A DNA stretch of 32,993 nucleotides from Candidatus Hatepunaea meridiana (GTDB taxonomy: Bacteria; Electryoneota; AABM5-125-24; Hatepunaeales; Hatepunaeaceae): NCBI GenBank assembly GCA_030765125.1, contig JAVCDD010000062.1, positions 1 to 32,993 on the forward strand, in the 5' to 3' direction. The position numbers and the translations under genes were made by a program. This document shows, piece after piece, positions 22,801 through 32,906 of the stretch (position 1 is its first letter; the number at the start of each line of letters is the position of its first letter). The notes under the pieces are model-generated. The model saw nothing but the letters and a program-made list of their open reading frames with translations. It was not told where the DNA came from and did no database searches.

Positions 22801-24526
22801 ATTTAATAAACATCGGATTTGCTGTAATCGGCATCGGTTCCTGGAACATTCCTTGTTTTAGCTCCATTTCCTCGACTAGTATCGAAGGTGTTATTATTGA
22901 AGCTGCATAGCGAAATTGCGAGAAGATTGTCGGTTGCGTCAGGTTATAAGCTTTTGTGTCCTTTCCCATTGCTACAATGTCACGCAGGTTACGGATTGAT
23001 ACTTCGTCGAACATTAATCCGCGCACCGGCTCAATTCGTCCGTCGTCAGCGAATACCTTGTAAACGATAGTAGGGCGAGGCAGCAGGATTTCAGATTCAT
23101 CGGTTTCCTCTATGGTCCGGTAACGATTTGAGTAGACAGATTCATCAAACTGTTTTATCAGCAGTCCGTATTCAGAATCATAATCTTTGCATAGACGGCG
23201 CAGTTTTGTAATCATCTTCTTGTCTTTTACGGGTTTGGAACTGCTTACGATCAGGTTTGTAATGCCGGGGATGGTCATCTGATTTGGCAGTACTTTTCCG
23301 TGCCCGTTGGAATTGGATATCTTCTTGGTTGGCTGCCGTTTCATCGGCAATGTTAACAACCTTCCATTCTCAACAAGTGTAATATTCTGTGACGGAACAC
23401 CTTCATTGTCAATTGTCTGATATCCCGCTAACTGTTTTCCTTCCCACTTCACACGCTGCGGTTCATCTGTAATGTTTACAAAATCAGGAAAAACACGGCG
23501 GTTTACTCTACCGGCTAACTTACCGGTTGGCATGTATTGACTCATCCAACTATTTGCGACCAAAGGTTTACGTGGCAGGGATAATTGTTCAACGAAAAGG
23601 TGTGATATGAATTGTGCCGCTGCCTGCTCGGTGAACAGAATGGGACCAACGTATTCATCTATCGACGCCGCTTTTGCCATAGCTTCCAGATCAGCCGCTA
23701 ATTCACCAATATCCTGTAGTAGCGCTTCACCTGATAGTGGCTTTTCGTCACCGCTTGTTAAGTATTGCCGGAACCCCGTCAAGCGTTCTCCGTCTTCAGC
23801 TTGGATTGTAGCTGAGACATCAAGGATGTGGTATATCTTTCCAACGCGGTGTTGGCTGCCTTCAGAGTTGACGTACCAATATGTCCTTATCTTGCCTGTG
23901 TAGCTTACATGCCAGTTCTGGATGACAGGATAATCTTTGAACACGTCTGAAGCAGCCTGAACCTGTTTTTCCCAGAATGAGATATTAACAGCTAATTGTG
24001 GGAGTTCCGAAAATTCTATGAATGGTTCCACCGACGCAAAATCCGGTATGTCATCCTTAGTGGGATTCGCCTGTAAGTATGCCTTTTTACCGGCAAGAAC
24101 TTCAAGAGCTTTCTTATAAGCCTTATCCGTATAATACCAGATATGATGGCGCAGGGCGTCATAGCTATCCTCTTCAATCAGTTCCTTTCGATAATTCCAG
24201 ACGTCCTGCCAGCTTGCATAAAAGTTTGTATTGTCTAAATGTGCATCCCCGACTCGCAAGTCGATAGACAATTCTCTTTGACGAGTACTCTCGGATCTGG
24301 TTATTGAACCGTAGTGAGATTCAATTGAGATGGTTGAATCTTCATTAATCAGGTAACCGATAAAGTAGGGTGGAGGCATCCCTTCAATAATTAGTTCGTC
24401 CATCGAACGTTTAAGCTCATCGCTCATAGCGCGAGCGACAGGATCATCTTTATCGGTGCCTGTTGCGATGGAGATAGAAAATGTAATAATTATTAGGCTT
24501 AACAGCCATTTTGACATAGTTTTCAC
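22799..24526 (-). CDS. Exported TldE/PmbA-like protein lacking the HExxxH site
   Basis: 575 residues from a GTG with AGGAG 6 nt upstream. A signal peptide is present (SKWLLSLIIITFSISIATG). The sequence is paralogous along its length to the next gene upstream: 'PPPYFIGYLINEDSTISIES', 'RELSIDLRVGD', 'YVGPILFTEQAAAQFISHLF', 'GYQTIDNEGVPSQNITLVEN'. Where TldD has HEIFGH this protein has SHLFVE, so it cannot bind zinc the same way. In the cytosolic TldD/TldE heterodimer, TldE likewise lacks the motif. It probably forms an exported heterodimer with the product at 24617-26317. Confidence 0.87.
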   Translation of the reverse strand: MKTMSKWLLSLIIITFSISIATGTDKDDPVARAMSDELKRSMDELIIEGMPPPYFIGYLINEDSTISIESHYGSITRSESTRQRELSIDLRVGDAHLDNTNFYASWQDVWNYRKELIEEDSYDALRHHIWYYTDKAYKKALEVLAGKKAYLQANPTKDDIPDFASVEPFIEFSELPQLAVNISFWEKQVQAASDVFKDYPVIQNWHVSYTGKIRTYWYVNSEGSQHRVGKIYHILDVSATIQAEDGERLTGFRQYLTSGDEKPLSGEALLQDIGELAADLEAMAKAASIDEYVGPILFTEQAAAQFISHLFVEQLSLPRKPLVANSWMSQYMPTGKLAGRVNRRVFPDFVNITDEPQRVKWEGKQLAGYQTIDNEGVPSQNITLVENGRLLTLPMKRQPTKKISNSNGHGKVLPNQMTIPGITNLIVSSSKPVKDKKMITKLRRLCKDYDSEYGLLIKQFDESVYSNRYRTIEETDESEILLPRPTIVYKVFADDGRIEPVRGLMFDEVSIRNLRDIVAMGKDTKAYNLTQPTIFSQFRYAASIITPSILVEEMELKQGMFQEPMPITANPMFIK

Positions 24527-24559
24527 TATATACTCCTGATAAAAAGTTTGCTATTAAAA

Positions 24560-24618
24560 AGTTATAAGCTACTAGTTATGAGTGTGAAATTGCTAAGGAA
24601 TTACAACATCACAGCATT
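24560..24618. repeat. Word-repeat cluster between the TldD- and TldE-like genes
   Basis: AGTTATA, AGCTACT, AGTTATG, AGTGTGAA are followed by ACAACATC and ACAGCATT at 24603-24618. The same two motifs in the same left-right order occur at 22738-22800. The right end touches the stop codon of the TldD-like gene. Confidence 0.7.
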
Positions 24619-26317
24619 ACTTCAGATGTCCAGGCGGCGGCAGAATCGGTGGTTTTTCTTGACCTTTCGAGCGTTTCTGGACTTCGATCTCGGATACGAG
24701 AATACTTGGGGAAACTGACGATACGGGAACCATACCTGAAGCCGCTCCGCACATGCCATTGAAGATATCGTCGTCATCACCGGTGATAAGAATCTTGCTG
24801 AAACTGGTCAGCGGTGTGCCGACAATGTCAACGCCGCGTACATACTCGTCTGGACGACCGTCGGCGTATACGCGGGAGACAAGCAGCGGTATTACCTTGA
24901 AAGCCTGCGGTGTCCAGCGTCCGGTCATAGTGAACCCACCTGAGATGTCCTCGAAGATAAGACCATAATCTTTCCCTTGTTTCTTGCATTCCTCAATCAA
25001 CATCTCACGTAACCTATCAAACGGAACAGTGTTGGTGGATTTAACGATCAAGTTGCCCTGGCGCGAAACCACATCGTAACCCGCTTGCCGTCTGCCGTGC
25101 CCGTTTGAACGATTGTATTCGAGCAGGGGGGACCTTCCGAGGAGGAAACTCTTCAGTATCCCGTTTTCAACGACTGTTACTTTCTGGGCGGGAGTGCCTT
25201 CGTCGTCGAACAGATAGTGTCCGCTTAAATCATTTCCTTTGTGGTCGGATAAGGTAGGATCGTCATAGACGCTGATAAATTCCGGTAGTATCTGCTTGCT
25301 GACTTTCTTTGTGAAGGTTTGACCGTCGCTTTCGCTTTTTTGGCTCTGTCCTTCAATACGATGCCCAAATATTTCGTGAAAGAACACTCCACTGGCGCGA
25401 TTAACGAGGATAGCAGGACCTATAAAAGGTTCAACAATCGGAGCATCAATCAGAGCTTTAAGCTCGTTAACCAACCGCTCGGCAGTCTGCTTGATAGTCT
25501 TTTCATCCGGCAGTTTCTCAATTACGGATGGATTCCATGATTCTGTACGTCTTAATTTCATCCCATCTTCAGCCATACCGTTTACTGTGATGCCAAACGT
25601 AACGTAATTAACCGTATGGCATAAACTGCTGCCCTCGCTGCTGACAAAGTAGATGGTTTTATCATTTACCATCAAACGCACGGATGAACTGAAGACAAAG
25701 GGATAACTCGTCAAGTATTCAGAAATCCGCTTGATAATACTATTCCATTTGTTAATATCAACTTGAGTATATGAAATATCACCTACAAACTGTTGAGGTT
25801 CAAAGGGTGAGAAATCATCGGATAGATTTATCTCTTCGACTTTAACCTGACGGTTGGTCAGGACTTTAGAGTAGCGTTCCTGTGCTTTCCGGTACTGGTA
25901 TTCGGTTTCAGACCACAGTGTAGAACGGATGGCATCCGATTGAGAGTCCAGTGGAAAGTTGACCATTCTGCGTCTGGAGTAATTATCCCTCCAGTTGCCG
26001 CCTCGGATTTCCCTAGTATTGTCAAATTCCATATTTCCGACGCGCAGGTCGACGTCAAGATAGCGCTGAATTGATGACTTGGGAGATTCAAGACCACCGT
26101 CGTTGGCAGATATTTGAATAGTTTTCCCTTCCGTAACCGAGTATGCGAGGTGATACAACGGTATTTCATTCGCGTCAGTAAGATTCCGGATTGACCTGTC
26201 CAGTTCTATCTGCATTATATCGAGGATATCGATTTTATCTTCTTTGGCTGATACTGATGCAGTTAGCAATAGTATAAGACAAAGGATTGAGATTGTTTTT
26301 AGTAGATGATTTATCAT
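24617..26317 (-). CDS. Exported TldD-like metallopeptidase with HExxxH
   Basis: 566 residues; ATG with GGGA about 6 nt upstream. Signal peptide 'LLKTISILCLILLLTASVSA'. The TldD hallmark 'GVFFHEIFGHRIEGQ' gives His314, Glu315 and His319 (HExxxH). 'SNGHGRRQAGYDVVSRQGNL' and the C-terminal 'MCGAASG' motif are also family features. E. coli TldD/TldE digests the unfolded microcin precursor and CcdA in the cytosol; family members with signal peptides are less characterised. Paired with the TldE-like gene 90 nt downstream. Substrate unknown; a periplasmic or outer-surface peptide is likely. Confidence 0.9.
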   Translation of the reverse strand: MINHLLKTISILCLILLLTASVSAKEDKIDILDIMQIELDRSIRNLTDANEIPLYHLAYSVTEGKTIQISANDGGLESPKSSIQRYLDVDLRVGNMEFDNTREIRGGNWRDNYSRRRMVNFPLDSQSDAIRSTLWSETEYQYRKAQERYSKVLTNRQVKVEEINLSDDFSPFEPQQFVGDISYTQVDINKWNSIIKRISEYLTSYPFVFSSSVRLMVNDKTIYFVSSEGSSLCHTVNYVTFGITVNGMAEDGMKLRRTESWNPSVIEKLPDEKTIKQTAERLVNELKALIDAPIVEPFIGPAILVNRASGVFFHEIFGHRIEGQSQKSESDGQTFTKKVSKQILPEFISVYDDPTLSDHKGNDLSGHYLFDDEGTPAQKVTVVENGILKSFLLGRSPLLEYNRSNGHGRRQAGYDVVSRQGNLIVKSTNTVPFDRLREMLIEECKKQGKDYGLIFEDISGGFTMTGRWTPQAFKVIPLLVSRVYADGRPDEYVRGVDIVGTPLTSFSKILITGDDDDIFNGMCGAASGMVPVSSVSPSILVSEIEVQKRSKGQEKPPILPPPGHLK

Positions 26318-26337
26318 TTAGTTTCCCTAAGAATTTA

Positions 26338-28326
<1,989 letters not shown>

Positions 28327-28335
28327 AGTATCATT

Positions 28336-28435
28336 ATTGTTTGATTGTTTGATTGCTGTATTGCTGTATTGCTATATTGTTAACAATACAATAATACAAC
28401 ATTAACAATGAAACAATGAGACAATCAAACAATCT
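28336..28435. repeat. Palindromic array of twelve octamers
   Basis: Twelve 8-nt words in exact register (28336-28431): ATTGTTTG twice, ATTGCTGT twice, ATTGCTAT, ATTGTTAA, then words of the complementary type ending ATGAAACA, ATGAGACA, ATCAAACA. The centre is near GTTAAC at 28379-28384. Located between the ftsB-like gene and the XRE gene. Confidence 0.85.
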
Positions 28436-28471
28436 ATTTCACATAAAAACATAGAATAATAAAAAGAAATA

Positions 28472-28993
28472 ATGCTATCCTTAGGCGAAAAAATCCATCG
28501 TAAAAGACTGAATCGTAACCTGACACTGGTTCAATTAGCCAAGTTGACCAAAGTAACCGCTGTTACCATCCATAACATTGAACGGAACTTATACGAACCC
28601 AAAGTATCTACGCTTATTGATCTTAGTAAAGCGCTAAACATTCCACTTAGCTACTTTATAGATTTGGGACCTGATGGATTGTTCTTGCGTGTTCGGGAGG
28701 GCAGGCGAAGTAAACGCGGTATCAGTAAAGTTATCAAACTGCCCGATATCAAACGCCTCGAATTACCAAGTGGGAGCGAGTCCACTATAAGCCGTGACCC
28801 CAGTAGATTTGTAGCATTTCACCTGCTTTTCGGAAGGATTAAGGCATCAATGGGCGAACAGGAGACACAGCTTATTACAGGTGATAACTTTTATGCGGAA
28901 CTGCTTGATGAGTTGAAATTTATTGCTAAAACAGAATCGTTTGGAATACTGATTTACTATCCGGAAGCGCTACCAAAAAGAGAGGATTTATGA
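28472..28993 (+). CDS. XRE-family transcriptional regulator with C-terminal cupin-like domain
   Basis: 173 residues. Residues ~4-62 are a Cro/C1-type HTH ('LGEKIHRKRLNRNLTLVQLA', 'VTAVTIHNIERNLYEPKVST', 'LSKALNIPLSYF'). A basic linker follows (RRSKRG). The last ~70 residues ('RFVAFHLLFGRIKASMG', 'LITGDNFYAELLDELKFIAK', 'FGILIYYPE') look like a small beta-barrel, possibly cupin, that would sense a ligand. The stop overlaps the start of a small Cys-rich gene (ATGA), so they form one unit. Probably autoregulatory; target unknown. Confidence 0.88.
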   Translation: MLSLGEKIHRKRLNRNLTLVQLAKLTKVTAVTIHNIERNLYEPKVSTLIDLSKALNIPLSYFIDLGPDGLFLRVREGRRSKRGISKVIKLPDIKRLELPSGSESTISRDPSRFVAFHLLFGRIKASMGEQETQLITGDNFYAELLDELKFIAKTESFGILIYYPEALPKREDL

Positions 28994-29166
28994 AATATTG
29001 CGATAACACCTGCGAAGACGCCCGTTGGCCCGATAAACTAACCGACGGCGCTAAATCCTGTATGACGTTTACTGCTTTGTATTGTGTGAAGTTGGGAAGG
29101 CTCGTTTATAAGAATAGCTTGTGTGAATATGAAAAGGAGAAGGAAGATAAGGATAGTAAAAAATGA
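28990..29166 (+). CDS. 58-residue Cys-rich protein coupled to the XRE regulator
   Basis: The ATG overlaps the XRE stop (ATGA) and has GAGAGGA 5 nt upstream, a strong start. The protein begins MKYCDNTCEDARWPD, contains 'SCMTFTALYCVKLGRLV', and ends in a charged Lys/Glu/Asp tail. Cys residues are at 4, 8, 24, 32 and 45, which suggests metal or Fe-S binding, or a small zinc ribbon. No signal peptide. I do not recognise a named family. The tight overlap argues for a role with the regulator, such as a sensor or adaptor. Confidence 0.75.
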   Translation: MKYCDNTCEDARWPDKLTDGAKSCMTFTALYCVKLGRLVYKNSLCEYEKEKEDKDSKK

Positions 29167-29315
29167 AATAAATGGAATGGGAACTTAACGAAAAATTAAT
29201 TATTGAGGAAATCAGTTGGAAATGAAATAGAATTGTACTATATTGTTCTTTGTTCTAACATTATATTTATCCGTATATTAAACTGGCATTCAACGGAAAT
29301 GAAGGTGAAATCACA

Positions 29316-30485
29316 TTGTTAAAATCACTAATAGAATACGATTTCATATCTGTAGCTTATGAGCTGACTGAAGCTAAAGCTGCAATTATCGCTCTGCGGG
29401 AGATACCTTTCTACCGCGAATGGACTGATAAGCTACAGCAAGTTGAACTCAGACGTGAGATCGAAGGAACGACAAGGATTGAAGGAGCAGCTTATACCGA
29501 AAAAGAACTTGACGCAGCCATATCAGACACGACCGAGCAGTTGCTGACCCGTTCCCAGCGTCAGGGACGTGCAATGAAAATAACTTATGATTGGATTGCG
29601 ACAATTCAGAGTGAAGTCCCGATCAACGCTTCACTGATTCTGGATATGCATCGTAAGATAATTACAGGCGCTGATGATGATCATTGTGTACCAGGGCAGG
29701 TACGAGGTAATGGGGAGAATGTTACATTCGGGCAACCTCGACGCAGAGGCGCTGAAGGTGGAATGGAGTGTATGTCGGCTCTTGTGTCCTTATCTAATGC
29801 TATTCAAGTGGAATATCAAAATCACGATCCTCTGATTCAAGCGTTGGCTACGCATTATCATCTGGGAGCAATACACCCATTTACTGATGGAAACGGTCGC
29901 ACGGCGCGAGCGCTGGAGACGCTTATGCTGAAAAGAGCGGGACTGCACGATATTTGTTTTGTGGCAATGTCAAACTACTACTATGAGGAGCGGGTAAATT
30001 ATCTCAAGACCTTGGGTGAAGTCCACACCGCAAGTGGTGATTTAACGTTGTTCTTAAGGTTTGGGTTGAAAGGGATTGCTCAGCAAAGCAGACGTTTACT
30101 GAATGAAATTAAGCCACATCTACAAAAGGTGCTTTTCCGTGATCTGGTTAATGAACTCTTCGGTCGTTTACAATCGCCTCGTAAGAAGTTAATTGCCGAT
30201 AGACAGATGTTTATTCTGAAGATGTTGTTAAAAGAAGACTCAATGCAAGCAAAAGACATTTATTCAGAACTAATTAGTAAATATAGCAATTTAAAAGCGC
30301 CTATAAAGGCTTTCTTAAGAGATATATTTGGTTTACAAGCTCTGAAAGTTATTAGAATTGAATATGAAAATGAAGTTCCTGTTTGTGAGATAAATCTGAA
30401 ATGGCCAATGGAAATGACAGAAGTAGGGTTTAGAGATATAATAAAAAATCTACCAAAAGCAAAAGGATCAATATCGCTTGCTTAG
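29316..30485 (+). CDS. Fic-domain protein (putative AMPylase) with N-terminal inhibitory motif
   Basis: 389 residues. A TTG start is chosen for the AAGGTGA 7 nt upstream; the ATG at 29299 is out of frame and soon stops. The Fic core motif HPFTDGNGRTAR (187-198) is intact, with His187 as catalytic base. The inhibitory motif [S/T]xxxE(G/N) is present in the N-terminus as TTRIEG (52-57; Glu56), marking a class II Fic. The C-terminal ~110 residues look like a winged-helix domain ('ADRQMFILKMLLKEDSMQAK', 'KAFLRDIFGLQALKVIRIEY'). Fic enzymes transfer AMP or other nucleotide groups to Ser/Thr/Tyr. The target is unknown. No Fic-neutralising antitoxin gene is adjacent, as expected with a built-in inhibitory helix. 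Confidence 0.92.
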   Translation: MLKSLIEYDFISVAYELTEAKAAIIALREIPFYREWTDKLQQVELRREIEGTTRIEGAAYTEKELDAAISDTTEQLLTRSQRQGRAMKITYDWIATIQSEVPINASLILDMHRKIITGADDDHCVPGQVRGNGENVTFGQPRRRGAEGGMECMSALVSLSNAIQVEYQNHDPLIQALATHYHLGAIHPFTDGNGRTARALETLMLKRAGLHDICFVAMSNYYYEERVNYLKTLGEVHTASGDLTLFLRFGLKGIAQQSRRLLNEIKPHLQKVLFRDLVNELFGRLQSPRKKLIADRQMFILKMLLKEDSMQAKDIYSELISKYSNLKAPIKAFLRDIFGLQALKVIRIEYENEVPVCEINLKWPMEMTEVGFRDIIKNLPKAKGSISLA

Positions 30486-30486
30486 T

Positions 30487-30606
30487 GTCAGACCGAAAAG
30501 CCCCCTTTTATCATTTCTACGAAGGCAGGAAACCAGATAATCTATTGTTTCATCTGGATTCCCGCCTTACCTGAATCTTATCTGCTTAATCTGCTACATC
30601 TGCTGT
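30487..30606. repeat. Degenerate dRS3-like inverted repeat and 9-mer array
   Basis: Left arm 30521-30538 and right arm 30552-30569 pair at 15 of 18 positions (GAAGGCAGGAAACCAGAT type). This is a decayed copy of the element at 32907-32993, with the shared prefix GACCGAAAA. 30580-30606 is three 9-nt words (ATCTGCTTA, ATCTGCTAC, ATCTGCTGT). It lies between convergent genes. Confidence 0.65.
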
Positions 30607-30627
30607 GAATTCTTTGTAACTAAATCT

Positions 30628-32091
30628 CTAATTATCTTCATCCTGCTTCATTTCATCCTCATAGCTTTCAGGCTCAACTTCCTCAACAGACGCAATCACT
30701 TCGTCTTCCTGCTTTTCCTCTTTACTTTTCTCAAAAAAATCAGCCAGATTGAAGCCTACCGATTTGAACAAGTCGTTCCACATCGGCAGAGCGCCGAGCA
30801 TTCCTGACATAAATTGAGCGGTTTTAGGGGTTTTACCGTCTTTGTCGTTTCCACCACCCAGATTATCCCAGACGATAACCTTGTCAATCTTGATGCCCTT
30901 GATGGCGTCAACTTGAATGCGAGCGATTTCCGGCAGTTTTTCTGTTACCATCAGCATTGCAGCAGCGCTTGGTTCCATACCGGCAGCCTCGACGATCTTT
31001 TTAAGACCTGCAGCTCTCTTGGTTAGAATCTCGTTGATACCGCGAGCTTCACCTTCCATTTCGTTGAAGGTAGCGTCACCTTTACCTTTGGCTTCGCGAC
31101 GCAGTTTTTGAGCGGCAGCTTCAGCTTCGATCTCGATGCGTTCCTTGGCAATCTGAGCTGGTACAATTGTATCGGCTTTCTGAGATGCCCGATCGCGCTC
31201 AGCGCGCTGCTTTTCAGCCGCTTCTTCTGCGATGTAGGATTCTTCTTTAGCTTTTGCAGCTTGAATTCTCTCTGCGGCAATAGCCCGCTTTTCTGCTTCA
31301 GCTTCCCGTTCGCGACGATCAGAGTCACTATTGGCGATAGTTATTTTTGCGGTGTTTTCACCTTTCACCGCCTGGGAATCGGCGTCCGCTACCTGGATTC
31401 GTTGATCCTGCTCGGCGCGCGCCCTGCCAATCTCACCGTCTCGATCACGCTCTGCAACTAACTTCTTTGCTTCATTGATAGCTCGAGATGCGGCTTCCTT
31501 ACCCAGCGCTTCAATATATCCGCTTTCGTCAATGATGTCTTTGATGTTGACGTTAATCAGATTAAGACCGATCTTGACCAGCTCATTCCCGACGCTCACA
31601 CGCACGTTTTCGAGAAATTTCTCCCGGTTCACGATGATCTCTTCAATAGCCATCGTGGCGATGACTGCACGAAGCTGACCGATGATGATATTCTCAGCAG
31701 TCTCTTCAATTTGGTCTTTTCTTAATCCGAGTAATCTAATGGCAGCATTGAGCATAACTCCTTCTTCGGCAGAAATCGCAACTGTAAAGATGGATGGAAC
31801 ATGGATGCGAATGTTCTGCTTGGAGAGTGCGCTTCTTAGATTGATTTCAATAGTTATCGGTTTAAGGTCAAGGTATTCATAATTTTGCAACAGGGGCCAA
31901 ACAAACGCTGCTCCGCCGTGAATACACCTGGCTGAACGTGCCATGCCTGAAGATTGATCTTTGCCGGTTTTACCATAAATTACCAGCAGCTTATCAGACG
32001 GACACCGCTTGTACCTCCGCATAGCGGGGATTATAACACCGAAAAAGATAATTACCAGCGCTATGACTGGGATGAGAAGATATGTTTCCAT
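30628..32091 (-). CDS. floT: Flotillin-like SPFH-domain protein
   Basis: 487 residues; ATG with AAGGAAA upstream. An N-terminal membrane segment ('YLLIPVIALVIIFFGVII') leads into the SPFH domain (~20-200: 'GGAAFVWPLLQNYEYLDLKP', 'NIRIHVPSIFTVAISAEEG'). A long Ala/Glu/Arg-rich coiled coil follows (~200-370, 'EAEAEKRAIAAERIQAAKAK') with a flotillin C-terminal region and an acidic tail. Flotillins scaffold functional membrane microdomains. Paired with an upstream NfeD-like gene, as in the Bacillus yuaF-floT operon. Confidence 0.92.
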   Translation of the reverse strand: METYLLIPVIALVIIFFGVIIPAMRRYKRCPSDKLLVIYGKTGKDQSSGMARSARCIHGGAAFVWPLLQNYEYLDLKPITIEINLRSALSKQNIRIHVPSIFTVAISAEEGVMLNAAIRLLGLRKDQIEETAENIIIGQLRAVIATMAIEEIIVNREKFLENVRVSVGNELVKIGLNLINVNIKDIIDESGYIEALGKEAASRAINEAKKLVAERDRDGEIGRARAEQDQRIQVADADSQAVKGENTAKITIANSDSDRREREAEAEKRAIAAERIQAAKAKEESYIAEEAAEKQRAERDRASQKADTIVPAQIAKERIEIEAEAAAQKLRREAKGKGDATFNEMEGEARGINEILTKRAAGLKKIVEAAGMEPSAAAMLMVTEKLPEIARIQVDAIKGIKIDKVIVWDNLGGGNDKDGKTPKTAQFMSGMLGALPMWNDLFKSVGFNLADFFEKSKEEKQEDEVIASVEEVEPESYEDEMKQDEDN

Positions 32092-32117
32092 ATTTATTTT
32101 CCTTAATAAAATTTACT

Positions 32118-32147
32118 GGGTAGGACGAACATTCTCGTCAGCCTACC
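32118..32147. repeat. Single-copy hairpin of the GTAGGACAGACATTC family
   Basis: GGGTAGGACGA ... TCGTCAGCCTACCC folds on itself (7-bp outer and 4-bp inner stem) and starts with the same ACTGGGTAGGAC as the copy at 17213. It lies between the NfeD-like and flotillin genes, so both would be on either side of an mRNA hairpin. Confidence 0.6.
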
Positions 32148-32158
32148 CGGTTAACCAA

Positions 32159-32767
32159 TTATAAGTTTTGAGATCGATTTACAAGGATTATATTTCCGCT
32201 TATTACTTCTGACACCTGAACCGACGTACTTGTTGGGATTTTGTCCTCATCAGTCATCGCATTCAGTTCCTGGGTTACACCCTGCATAACCAATTGAACT
32301 ATACCGGTGCCGCTTCGTTTAGCTGGAATTGACAGATAAACCGTACCCACTTGTCCAACGGCGCTATCTATTTGAACATTCCCGCTTTCGGTCAGTCTGT
32401 AAAATATAAAGAATATCCAGCCGATTATAATGGTGGTTAACAGTCCGGCAATAACGGCAATTATAACAGTAAGGGGTGCCGGTATGCCGCACTTGGAACA
32501 AGCAAGACCTGTCCATCCAAACATCATCATAAAATAGATCAGGTTTCGTACGCTGAAGAAACCGAAGTGATCGAAGAAGCCGCCGGCGTCGTGACCGGCT
32601 ATATCGAAACCACCTCCGTGATCGACATCAGCGCTCTGACCACCGTGATCACCGCTTAAACCGAGAAGTTCCATTATCAGTTGAATGATGGTCAGAATAG
32701 AAAAAGGCAGCGCCAGCGCGACGAAAACCTTTTCAAGAGGCAATAATGCAGTAAACCATTCGGACAT
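32159..32767 (-). CDS. NfeD/YuaF-like membrane protein, flotillin partner
   Basis: 202 residues; ATG with AAGGAG about 9 nt upstream. Three membrane segments (~14-36, ~73-90, ~96-122) and a C-terminal OB-fold domain (~130-202, 'DSAVGQVGTVYLSIPAKRSG', 'VQVSEVISGNIILVN'), the NfeD1b/YuaF type lacking the protease domain. The loop between the first two helices is His/Gly/Asp-rich ('GDHGGQSADVDHGGGFDIAG' and onward), which is unusual and may bind metal. The product probably works with the flotillin made from the gene directly downstream (67-nt gap). Confidence 0.85.
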   Translation of the reverse strand: MSEWFTALLPLEKVFVALALPFSILTIIQLIMELLGLSGDHGGQSADVDHGGGFDIAGHDAGGFFDHFGFFSVRNLIYFMMMFGWTGLACSKCGIPAPLTVIIAVIAGLLTTIIIGWIFFIFYRLTESGNVQIDSAVGQVGTVYLSIPAKRSGTGIVQLVMQGVTQELNAMTDEDKIPTSTSVQVSEVISGNIILVNRSQNL

Positions 32768-32802
32768 TGTATTATCTCCTTATGGGAAGGTGGGATTGGA
32801 GG

Positions 32803-32852
32803 TTGCGTTAGGTGTTAACACCTGACGCAACTCTTATTCATTAGGTGTTAAC
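32803..32852. repeat. Intergenic copy of the GGTGTTAACACC palindrome
   Basis: A 28-bp palindrome (32803-32830, half-site TTGCGTTAGGTGTT) with one G.T pair, plus a half copy TTAGGTGTTAAC at 32841-32852. The core AGGTGTTAACACCTGACG is identical to the first palindrome in rpoN (11783-11810). Confidence 0.8.
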
Positions 32853-32906
32853 ATTACTTTGTTAAGTAGTGCCTGACCGAAAACCCACGTTTATCTGGAT
32901 ATTAAT

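Noticed and set aside
28472..30485. XRE / small protein / Fic as a toxin-antitoxin or defence island
   Set aside because: A 149-bp gap separates the Fic gene, and the Fic protein carries its own inhibitory motif, so no antitoxin is needed; a defence role has no direct support.
31023..31328. 101-residue minus-strand frame
   Set aside because: Out-of-frame copy of the Ala/Glu-rich flotillin coiled coil; composition is an artefact of that repeat.
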